Source: an uncultured Alistipes sp.
GTDB lineage: Bacteria > Bacteroidota > Bacteroidia > Bacteroidales > Rikenellaceae
Assembly: GCA_900769525.1 (NCBI GenBank)
Contig: CAAGGY010000091.1
Location: 1 to 17,401, forward strand
DNA: 17,401 bases
Direction: 5' to 3'
Part shown: in pieces, positions 1 to 6,329 of the stretch
How positions within the stretch are numbered: the first letter of the stretch is position 1
Layout of the letters: every line of letters starts with the position of its first letter
The notes under the pieces: generated by a model
Seen by the model: the letters and a program-made list of their open reading frames with translations, nothing else
Database searches by the model: none
Told to the model about the DNA's origin: nothing
Made by a program: the position numbers and the translations under genes

Positions 1-1418
1 AAACGAAGATCCTCCAAACCGTGAATCTTGTAATCAACAGATGCGTTACCTACGAAACGCTTAGCACGAGCGATGTCAACCTTATCGTTGAGCAAAGCAA
101 GAGGGTTCTGGTTAGCCATTGTGTTGTGGTTACCATCAACACCACGCCATGAGTAGTAGCCATTGATACCACCCTCTGCATTATCAAGATATACTGGCTT
201 AGTAGGGTCGAACTGAACAGCCTGAGATACTGCGCCTGTGTTAGCGAAGCGGTTGTTCATAATCATACCCTTTGCATTCAAACCAATAGTGAGGTGGTTG
301 TCGAGCAACTGTGGGTTAAGGTTAACAGAGAGAGTGTGACGTGACATGCTTGATGTCTTCAAAGTACCCTCCTGATCCAAGTAACCGTATGAAACACGAT
401 ATGGGAGATTGTTCTTCTCACCCATCTTGATGTTACCAGACAACGATACATTACCCTCGTATGACTGAGCGAGCTGGTAGATCTCACGCTGCCAATCGGT
501 GTTAATGTAGTTGCCCTTAGCATCGAGATACTTAGTAGCTGAACGGTAAGCATCAGTATCCTGAGTACCATAGTACCACTCCAAAGTCTGACGCATCTCA
601 TCACCAGTCATAACATCTACATACCTTGTGTTGTGGCTGAGTGAAGATGTGATATCAACAGATACGTGAGGAACTGCTGAATCGTACTTTGAACCCTTCT
701 TTGTAGTGATGATGATGACACCGTTTGACGCACGTGAACCATAGATAGCAGTTGCAGAAGCATCCTTCAAAACGGTGAACGACTCGATATCTGATGGGTT
801 GATAGATGCCAAAGCATTACCTACACCGCTGATACCTGAGTTCGAGATTGGAAGACCATCAACAACTACCAATGGATCGTTAGATGCGTTAAGTGATGAA
901 CCACCACGGATACGGATAGTTGATGCAGAACCTGGAGCACCATCACCAGAGGTGATAACAACACCTGCAGACTTACCACGGAGCAAGTCGGTTGGAGATG
1001 TTGCAAGACCCTTGTTAGTCTGATCAGCCTTAACGGTTGAAATCGAACCTGTAAGGTCGTTCTTCTTAACAACGCCGTAACCGATAACGACAACGTCGTC
1101 GATCATCTCAGAGTCCTCCTCCAAGACAACATTGCTAAGTACGCTCGATGAAGCAACGAGCGACTGAGTCTTGTAACCAATAAAGCTGATTACAACGATA
1201 GACTCAGCATTGTTAACATTCAGTACATACTGACCGTTAACATCGGTGGTGACACCGTTAGTCGTGCCCTGCTCAACAACAGAGGCTCCGATAACCGGTG
1301 TTCCGGTAGTATCAACTACCACACCTTTAACCTCGTATTTGCTCTGGGCAAACACTTGGGTTGGAATTGCCATTGCGAGAATAGCAAGACCTAAACACAT
1401 AGTTAAGAATTTTCTCAT
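1..1418 (-). CDS. SusC-family TonB-dependent outer-membrane receptor, partial (C-terminus missing)
   Basis: This is the N-terminal 472 residues of a SusC-type receptor, which imports glycan oligomers across the outer membrane using TonB-ExbBD energy, normally under a SusD lid lipoprotein. A signal peptide (residues 1-24) ends in QVFA before QSKYEV. A carboxypeptidase-regulatory-like beta domain follows (about 28-100), then the linker motif DDVVVIGYG (107-115) and the plug (about 118-240) with the familiar LLRGKSAGV, IRIRGG and LKDASATAIYGSRA blocks. Barrel strands start after that. The start ATG at 1418 lies directly before the signal peptide. The frame has no stop up to the left edge, so the protein is cut by the window rather than broken. 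It lies 80 bp behind an MFS sugar permease on the same strand and is probably co-transcribed with it; no good promoter was found in the gap. Substrate is unknown. Family assignment is very secure. Confidence 0.96.
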   Translation of the reverse strand, partial: MRKFLTMCLGLAILAMAIPTQVFAQSKYEVKGVVVDTTGTPVIGASVVEQGTTNGVTTDVNGQYVLNVNNAESIVVISFIGYKTQSLVASSSVLSNVVLEEDSEMIDDVVVIGYGVVKKNDLTGSISTVKADQTNKGLATSPTDLLRGKSAGVVITSGDGAPGSASTIRIRGGSSLNASNDPLVVVDGLPISNSGISGVGNALASINPSDIESFTVLKDASATAIYGSRASNGVIIITTKKGSKYDSAVPHVSVDITSSLSHNTRYVDVMTGDEMRQTLEWYYGTQDTDAYRSATKYLDAKGNYINTDWQREIYQLAQSYEGNVSLSGNIKMGEKNNLPYRVSYGYLDQEGTLKTSSMSRHTLSVNLNPQLLDNHLTIGLNAKGMIMNNRFANTGAVSQAVQFDPTKPVYLDNAEGGINGYYSWRGVDGNHNTMANQNPLALLNDKVDIARAKRFVGNASVDYKIHGLEDLR

Positions 1419-1453
1419 AGTGTTTTAGTGTTTAGTTAATAAAAGTTAATAAA
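1419..1453 (-). repeat. Two adjacent tandem duplications in the susC leader
   Basis: Directly before the start codon of the SusC gene, the plus strand reads AGTGTTTT then AGTGTTTA (1419-1434). From 1434 it reads AGTTAATAAA twice in a row (1434-1443 and 1444-1453), an exact 10-bp tandem repeat. On the mRNA this gives an unstructured A/U-rich leader with no Shine-Dalgarno sequence. A/U-rich leaders are usual for highly translated Bacteroidota genes. Any role in translation or protein binding is inference. Confidence 0.6.
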
Positions 1454-1498
1454 TGATTGATTGTATGTAGATTTGTTTGTCTTGTCACAACGACTACC

Positions 1499-2824
1499 CT
1501 ACTCACGCTTAACCTTAATGCCAAAGACTGCCACAGCACCCAAGATAAGTGCTACACCAGCAACAACGAGCATTGAGATCTGGCCTGTCTGCACGCCATC
1601 GACAACATCGCCACCAACAAGGCCGAGGATAACGCCACCAACCAACGAAGCGACAATCTGTGGCAAGCAGATAGTACAGTTGAACAGACCGAGGTATGAG
1701 CCCATAGCATTACCCGAGAGCGAGCTTGTGAGCATAGCAAATGGCATTGCCAACATTGCAGCCCATGCACAGCCGATAAGCAAGAATGAGCCAAAGAGCA
1801 CATACTGATTTGTGATAAAGAGTGTAGAGATAAAACCTACGGCACCAAGCAACAAGCTAAGCGAGTAGGCAACCTTCGTATTCTTGAACTGAGGCAACAC
1901 CATAGCCCAAAGGATTGAGCCGATGGCCTGAACTGCAAACAACACGCCGGTCCAGTCACCTGCTGCCTGATACTCGGCCGAAGCTGGATTAGTAGTACCC
2001 CAAACAGTCTCGGCGATACCACCTGTGGTGTAGGTCCACATATAGAGGAATGCAAACCAGCAGAAGAACTGAACAAGACCAATCTGCCAGAAGGCCTTTG
2101 GTGCGCAGATTAACAACTGCAACAAGTTCTTCTTCTCCTCCTTCTCCTCCTTCTTGATGTCGTTATACTTTGCATAGTCCTCAGGATTCCACTCCTTAAC
2201 CTTAGCACCTGTATAGAGCACGCAGAGGATGAGGATTGCAGCACCAATATAGAACGACCAAGTTACGGTGTCAGGCACCTGACCCTCTGGAGCCACGCTC
2301 TTAACACCAAGCCATGTGAAGATGTAAGGGAACAAGTAGCCCACCAACGAACCAGCGTTACACAAGAGGCTCTGGATAGAGTAAGCCGCAGTCTTCTGCT
2401 CGTCGTTAACCATATCGCCGACCATCATCTTAAATGGCTGCATTGCCATGTTGATAGAGGTGTCGAGCAACATAAGCATGATAGCACCGAATGCCAACGC
2501 CGCCTTAACGGTCATATCGAAGCTACCAGAGTTTGGCAACAACGCCATGACGATAACGGCAACGATAGCGCCAACATAGAGGTAAGGCTTGCGACGGCCC
2601 CACTTACACCAGGTCTTGTCGCTCATAGAGCCAACGATAGGCTGAACAATCATACCCATCAATGGAGGCAATACCCAGAAGAAGCTCAACGTGTGGGGAT
2701 CGGCACCCAACGTTGCAAAGATACGGCTGATGTTAGCACTCTGCAGTGCATAGGCAATCTGCACGCCGAAGAATCCAAAGCTTAGATTCCACATCTGGCC
2801 AAAGGAGAGGTTTGGTTTTTGCAT
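1499..2824 (-). CDS. MFS sugar permease (SLC45/GPH-like)
   Basis: A predicted 12-helix inner-membrane permease of 441 residues, probably a proton- or cation-coupled sugar importer. The N-terminus (MQKPNLSFGQMWNLSFGFFG) and the loop after the second helix (SDKTWCKWGRRKPY, residues 68-81, the major-facilitator motif A) match the Bacteroidota branch of the SLC45/GPH-like sugar transporters. A charged central loop rich in E and K (about 207-236) separates the two six-helix halves, and the protein ends in the short basic tail KVKRE. The frame is open ten codons further upstream to an ATG at 2854, but the family usually begins at the M(K/Q)KPNLSF block, so 2824 is preferred. It precedes the SusC gene on the same strand. 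Permease-SusC-SusD order is common in alpha-glucan/maltodextrin loci of this phylum, so maltose or maltodextrin is a reasonable but unproven substrate. Confidence 0.9.
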   Translation of the reverse strand: MQKPNLSFGQMWNLSFGFFGVQIAYALQSANISRIFATLGADPHTLSFFWVLPPLMGMIVQPIVGSMSDKTWCKWGRRKPYLYVGAIVAVIVMALLPNSGSFDMTVKAALAFGAIMLMLLDTSINMAMQPFKMMVGDMVNDEQKTAAYSIQSLLCNAGSLVGYLFPYIFTWLGVKSVAPEGQVPDTVTWSFYIGAAILILCVLYTGAKVKEWNPEDYAKYNDIKKEEKEEKKNLLQLLICAPKAFWQIGLVQFFCWFAFLYMWTYTTGGIAETVWGTTNPASAEYQAAGDWTGVLFAVQAIGSILWAMVLPQFKNTKVAYSLSLLLGAVGFISTLFITNQYVLFGSFLLIGCAWAAMLAMPFAMLTSSLSGNAMGSYLGLFNCTICLPQIVASLVGGVILGLVGGDVVDGVQTGQISMLVVAGVALILGAVAVFGIKVKRE

Positions 2825-2885
2825 ATTGAAAAAATTGTTTGTTAGTTGTCCCAATAAAGTTAGTGTCGCAAAGTGCTCAGTATCT

Positions 2886-2907
2886 GTTATTAAAATATTT
2901 TAATAAC
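2886..2907. promoter_or_regulatory. 22-bp perfect palindrome, candidate operator
   Basis: The half-site GTTATTAAAAT is followed at once by its exact reverse complement ATTTTAATAAC, giving a 22-bp palindrome with no spacer. It lies 62 bp upstream of the permease start, downstream of the predicted promoter for that gene. It has only A/T at its centre and no flanking T-run, so an operator for a dimeric regulator is more likely than a terminator. The regulator is unknown. Confidence 0.5.
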
Positions 2908-2953
2908 TACACAATGACGACATTACAAATTTTGCAAAAATTATCGAGATAAG

Positions 2954-2978
2954 CAAATTTAAAATACCCAGAGGGTAT
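2954..2978 (-). promoter_or_regulatory. Possible promoter of the permease-SusC operon with an inverted repeat beside the -7 element
   Basis: Read on the minus strand, 2961-2954 is TAAATTTG, matching the Bacteroidota -7 consensus TAnnTTTG. No clear -33 TTTG lies at the usual distance, so the promoter is weak or activator-dependent. Immediately upstream, 2964-2978 is ATACCC-AGA-GGGTAT, a perfect 6-bp inverted repeat with a 3-bp spacer, placed where RNA polymerase would sit between the -33 and -7 elements. That is a classical operator position. The predicted leader would be about 120 nt and would contain the 22-bp palindrome. Confidence 0.4.
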
Positions 2979-3172
2979 AAAATTAGGACGAGTTGCACGT
3001 TTTTAGAGCCGAATGGCATATTGCGACTGTCCTGCCTGGCAACAATTTTGGTTGAAAGCAGAAGAGATAAACGAAACCATACATCAACCCAAACGCCAGA
3101 TTTAACACAAAACTTACTAAAAGTAAATGGCCAAACTGCAGATAAAAATATGCAACTTATTGACAACGAAAT

Positions 3173-3203
3173 TTTTAGTTTCGACAAATATTTGCTATAT
3201 TTG
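3173..3203 (+). promoter_or_regulatory. Promoter of the histidine kinase/LytTR operon
   Basis: TATATTTG at 3196-3203 matches the TAnnTTTG -7 element exactly. TTTT at 3173-3176, 19 bp upstream, can serve as a diverged -33 element. The expected transcript start is about 3208-3212, only some 15 nt before the ATG at 3225. This supports that ATG over the longer open frame. The extended core TATATTTGCACG is identical to the one in front of the polysaccharide export gene. Confidence 0.65.
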
Positions 3204-3224
3204 CACGTTAACCCCAACCAAGTG

Positions 3225-4607
3225 ATGAAGCACTCGAGAATTGCAAATATTATCATCATACTCATCTTCGCCCTACTCCACTTTGGCGTGGCGGTACTGA
3301 GTCGTGCGCTGAGCTACCAGGACGACATTATGCTCACGATACTCACCATAACAATGGTGATTATCATCTCGATACGAAACCACATACGTCTTGATGCGAT
3401 GGCGGTGCTAACACTCATAGCCACACTCTCGGGATATATCATCGGCTCATGGCTATGGCTACCCATCGAGACTCTTATTCACAACGACACGATAGCGCCA
3501 GGCGTGGCAACATTCTTGATTACCTCGGCGCTGGGTATTGCCATCAACGAGCTCACACTGCGTGTCAAGCGTCTTAGAGCACCACTCGATGCTTGGACTA
3601 CCTCGCCACGCAACATCGCCATGTTGGCCCTATCAATCCTGGTTCTACGATTAGCCTACTTTGCACTATTTAGCTCGATTCATGCCAGAGAGGGAGCACT
3701 CATAAATGATGTGATAAATATCTTCGGAAACACCTGGGCACTGATCACCATCATTGTAGGAAACATCTTTGCCGCCATACATCTACAACTACCTATCACT
3801 GAGCGAGATGACAGGCGCAAAACATACCTGCAAATAGTTATATCGACACTGATACTAACCACAATAGTATCACTGCTGGCATACTACAACATACCAGAGT
3901 ACAACAACACAGCTTTCGATATTGTGAGCTTTCTGCGCACACTCTTAGCAGCACTGCTTATCAACTTGATAGTCATTACAATCTGCATCATGACACGACT
4001 ATCGACAATAACCAAGCAGGAGTTGCGCATAGAGCGTGAGGAGAAAAACCGCTCGGAGTATCGCTACGAGCGCCTTAAGCAGCAGATAAACCCACACTTT
4101 CTCTTCAACTCGTTAGGCATTCTCGACTACCTTGTGCAGGAGCAGAAGACCGAGCGTGCGAGCGCCTTTATCCACAAGTTGGCGGCCATATACCGCTACA
4201 TGCTCAACAACGACCAGAAGCCACTCGTAAAGCTTAGCGAGGAGATGGAGTTCACGCAGCGATATATCGACCTTATCAAGGAGCGATTTATCGAGGGATT
4301 GCAGATTGAGGTCGATATTGAGGAGCAATATTTGAATAAGATGGTAGTACCGTGTTCTATACAACTTTTGGTTGAAAATGCCACAAAGCATAACATCGTC
4401 TCTGCCGAGCTGCCACTAAGCATTAAGATAGGCACTACTGAGGGTAAACTGGTGGTAAGAAATAGGCTCCAGCCACGCACCCACGGACAGCCCTCAACTC
4501 GTCTGGGATTAGAGAATATTCGACAGCAATATCTCGACATCACAGGCCGCAACATAAGTATAGAAAAGACTGATAATGAATTTATTGTAAAACTTCCGAT
4601 AGTATGA
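3225..4607 (+). CDS. LytS-type sensor histidine kinase, multi-pass membrane protein
   Basis: A 460-residue inner-membrane kinase that should phosphorylate the LytTR regulator encoded next. The first 255 or so residues contain about seven or eight hydrophobic segments and no recognisable extracellular sensor domain, so the signal may be sensed in the membrane. A short basic/acidic linker follows, then a His_kinase (PF06580) core with QQINPHFLFNSL, where His291 is the predicted phosphoacceptor. An ATPase domain has an N-box QLLVENATKHN (about 381-391) and a G-box RLGLENIRQQY (about 426-436). The start at 3225 places MKHSRIAN directly before the first membrane helix, just after a good promoter. 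An in-frame start 68 codons upstream is rejected. The stop overlaps the next ATG in ATGA, indicating translational coupling. The signal is unknown. Confidence 0.92.
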   Translation: MKHSRIANIIIILIFALLHFGVAVLSRALSYQDDIMLTILTITMVIIISIRNHIRLDAMAVLTLIATLSGYIIGSWLWLPIETLIHNDTIAPGVATFLITSALGIAINELTLRVKRLRAPLDAWTTSPRNIAMLALSILVLRLAYFALFSSIHAREGALINDVINIFGNTWALITIIVGNIFAAIHLQLPITERDDRRKTYLQIVISTLILTTIVSLLAYYNIPEYNNTAFDIVSFLRTLLAALLINLIVITICIMTRLSTITKQELRIEREEKNRSEYRYERLKQQINPHFLFNSLGILDYLVQEQKTERASAFIHKLAAIYRYMLNNDQKPLVKLSEEMEFTQRYIDLIKERFIEGLQIEVDIEEQYLNKMVVPCSIQLLVENATKHNIVSAELPLSIKIGTTEGKLVVRNRLQPRTHGQPSTRLGLENIRQQYLDITGRNISIEKTDNEFIVKLPIV

Positions 4608-5380
4608 TTAATGTGCTAATCGTGGAGGATGAAATCCCCGCACAGATTAACCTCAAAAAACTCATCGACAAGTGCTGTCCCAACAGCCGTATAGTGATGA
4701 CCTCAGGCTCGGTGCGACAGACCGTAAAATGGCTTGAGGAGAACCCCGATGGTGCTGATGTAATTTTTATGGATGTCGAACTTTCTGATGGCATATGTTT
4801 CGAGATTTTCGAGCGCCTCAACATCACCCAGCACGTCATCATCACCACGGCCTACGACAACTACGCCATAAACGCATTTAAGGTCAACAGCGTCGACTAC
4901 CTACTCAAGCCCATCGTTGAGCAGGATTTGCAGCGTGCATGGAACAGATGTATGGAGCGTCTGGAGAGCCGTCTGGCAAACGACATGGAGCGACTACTCA
5001 ACATTATGTCGAGGGGTAACAACGATATGAACAAGGAGTACAAGAAGCGATTTACCGTCAAGACAGGCGAGAAGATATCTATAATACCTGTCGACGAGAT
5101 TGCCTACTGCTACTCGAAGGATAAGAGTACCTATGCCGTAAATCGTAACGGCACACAGCGATTGTTGGACTACTCGCTCGACACGGTGCAGGAGATGCTC
5201 GACCCAAAGATATTCTTCCGTATATCACGCAGTTACATAGTCTCAATAAATGCTATTGAGAACATATCGAAGTATCTGAGCACACGACTAAAGTTACAGA
5301 TTACACCCCACACAGACGACGAGGTTGTGGTGAGTCGCAGCCGCACCTCCGACTTCTTGGAGTGGCTCGACAACAACTAA
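4604..5380 (+). CDS. LytTR-family response regulator
   Basis: A 258-residue cytoplasmic two-component regulator. The receiver domain (about 1-118) has the acidic pocket E8-D9-E10, the phosphoacceptor D57 in VIFMDVE, T81/T82 in IITTAYD and the conserved K102 in LLKP. A helical linker (about 119-147) leads to a LytTR DNA-binding domain (about 148-255), recognised by RFTVKTGEKISIIPVDEI, FFRISRSYIVSINAIE and VVVSRSR. LytTR domains usually bind pairs of short direct repeats upstream of promoters. The gene overlaps the kinase gene by 4 bp. The export operon promoter begins about 50 bp after its stop, with no obvious terminator between, so it could autoregulate, act on wza-wzc, act on the divergent sugar operon, or act elsewhere. 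Confidence 0.94.
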   Translation: MINVLIVEDEIPAQINLKKLIDKCCPNSRIVMTSGSVRQTVKWLEENPDGADVIFMDVELSDGICFEIFERLNITQHVIITTAYDNYAINAFKVNSVDYLLKPIVEQDLQRAWNRCMERLESRLANDMERLLNIMSRGNNDMNKEYKKRFTVKTGEKISIIPVDEIAYCYSKDKSTYAVNRNGTQRLLDYSLDTVQEMLDPKIFFRISRSYIVSINAIENISKYLSTRLKLQITPHTDDEVVVSRSRTSDFLEWLDNN

Positions 5381-5400
5381 AAGGCGAAAAATAGGCCAAT

Positions 5401-5435
5401 TTTGCTACACGGTATCACTATTTTTTGTATATTTG
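5401..5435 (+). promoter_or_regulatory. Promoter of the polysaccharide export operon
   Basis: TATATTTG at 5428-5435 fits the -7 consensus TAnnTTTG exactly. TTTG at 5401-5404 resembles the -33 element, but the 23-bp gap is longer than the usual 19-21, which could mean a need for an activator. Transcription would start near 5442, leaving a leader of about 75 nt before the wza-like gene. Confidence 0.55.
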
Positions 5436-5478
5436 CACGATTTGTGCGTGCGTATGCCCCGTGCGTGCGCATTGCGCA
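5435..5478 (+). promoter_or_regulatory. Repeat-rich GC leader of the export operon
   Basis: A GC-rich island in otherwise AT-rich intergenic DNA. GTGCGTGCG occurs at 5444-5452 and again at 5461-5469 (17-bp period). GCAC (5435-5438) can pair with GTGC (5444-5447). TGCGCA occurs twice (5466-5471, 5473-5478) with one base between. It may be a regulator site or a structured leader. Direct repeats suggest a LytTR site, but the period is shorter than the roughly 21-22 bp known for AgrA-type sites. Confidence 0.4.
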
Positions 5479-5516
5479 ACGTCCAACAGATGTAAACAGC
5501 AAAAAAATTAGATTAT

Positions 5517-6311
5517 ATGAAGCACCTCAGACTACTAATTGTTGTGGCAGCACTTCTACTTTGTGCCTGCAATGCGCAGCAACGAGTGCTATATCTTCAG
5601 GATATCCCCAATGGTGGCGAGATTGAGTTACCTGACAACTACCAGATACGCATCAAGCCACTCGACCAGCTTACAGTGGTAGTAAACAGCAAGGATCCCC
5701 TTCTGGCACAGCCATTTAACTCGTCGACAAGCTACAACTCACTATCGGCTGTGGGCAATGTCACAAACGCTTCGGAGAGTAGTCTTCAGGTGTTGACAGT
5801 CGATGATAAAGGCTATCTCACACTGCCAATTATTGGCAAGATAAAGTGCGCAGGCCTAACACGCCATGAGCTTGAAACAGAGATAGAGAAGCGAATCAAG
5901 GATAGCAACTATATCGCTGAGCCACAGGCTAATGTGCGCTTTGCAAACCTCTGCATATCAGTGCTTGGCGAGGTAAGCCGCCCTGGTCGCTACGACATCA
6001 AGCGTGACAACATCACAATCCTTGAGGCTTTGGCAATGGCGGGCGATCTCACAATATTTGGTCGCCGTGAGGATGTGGCTGTGATTCGTGAGATTGATGG
6101 CAAGAATGTAATCACAAAGCTCGACCTTCGCTCCAGCGACATCTTCACGTCGCCCTGCTACTACCTCGAGCAGAACGATATCATCGTGGTGAATCCTAAC
6201 AAGTATAAGGCAGCAACAGCAGAGATTAACCAGAATCGCTCGTTCTGGATATCTCTCGCCTCAACAGGTGTGGCAGTCGCAACGCTGATTGTCACAATCT
6301 TAAATCTATAA
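5517..6311 (+). CDS. Polysaccharide export lipoprotein, Wza/OPX family
   Basis: A 264-residue outer-membrane polysaccharide export (OPX) protein that would form the exit channel for a capsule or exopolysaccharide together with the Wzc-like protein encoded next. The N-terminus is a lipoprotein signal (MKHLRLLIVVAALLLCAC) with C18, or less likely C16, as the lipidated cysteine. A Poly_export domain (about 40-140; YQIRIKPLDQLTVVV, GYLTLPIIGKI) is followed by an SLBB domain (about 145-220; ISVLGEVSRPGRYDI, ILEALAMAGDL). A C-terminal hydrophobic helix (WISLASTGVAVATLIVTIL) ends the protein, as in other Bacteroidota OPX proteins, which are shorter than E. coli Wza (about 380). The gene has its own promoter and lies 18 bp before the kinase gene. 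Confidence 0.93.
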   Translation: MKHLRLLIVVAALLLCACNAQQRVLYLQDIPNGGEIELPDNYQIRIKPLDQLTVVVNSKDPLLAQPFNSSTSYNSLSAVGNVTNASESSLQVLTVDDKGYLTLPIIGKIKCAGLTRHELETEIEKRIKDSNYIAEPQANVRFANLCISVLGEVSRPGRYDIKRDNITILEALAMAGDLTIFGRREDVAVIREIDGKNVITKLDLRSSDIFTSPCYYLEQNDIIVVNPNKYKAATAEINQNRSFWISLASTGVAVATLIVTILNL

Positions 6312-6329
6312 TAATCGTTAAGTAGTGCT

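Larger units (their letters stand above)
2825..3224. other. 400-bp divergent intergenic region, regulatory
   Basis: AT-rich DNA between the divergently transcribed permease and histidine kinase genes. It holds a 22-bp perfect palindrome (2886-2907), an inverted repeat (2964-2978), a possible promoter for the permease operon (-7 element 2954-2961, minus strand) and a good promoter for the kinase (-7 element 3196-3203, plus strand). The kinase frame stays open leftwards to 3021, but that stretch has no recognisable domain and contains the promoter, so I regard it as noncoding. No RNA gene was recognised in 3000-3160. Confidence 0.6.

Noticed and set aside
866..2082. Several 75-115 codon frames overlapping SusC and the permease on either strand
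   Set aside because: They mirror the codon pattern of the real genes, have no start signals or domains, and lie fully within confidently identified proteins.
2825..2854. A ten-codon upstream start for the MFS permease
   Set aside because: The family normally begins at the KPNLSF block; the alternative cannot be excluded fully but is less likely.
2886..2907. Reading the 22-bp palindrome as a terminator
   Set aside because: It is upstream of the permease gene, its stem is almost all A/T, and no gene on either strand ends before it.
3021..3224. A 68-codon N-terminal extension of the histidine kinase frame
   Set aside because: It has no domain or membrane segment, and a good promoter (-7 element 3196-3203) lies inside it; the ATG at 3225 directly precedes the first helix.
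2900..3265. An open frame of 121 codons on the minus strand in the divergent region
   Set aside because: It overlaps the kinase start and its promoter, resembles no known family, and its composition is that of AT-rich noncoding DNA.
5402..5626. A 74-codon open frame over the export promoter and the start of the OPX gene
   Set aside because: It contains the promoter and runs out of frame through the secure lipoprotein signal of the OPX gene.
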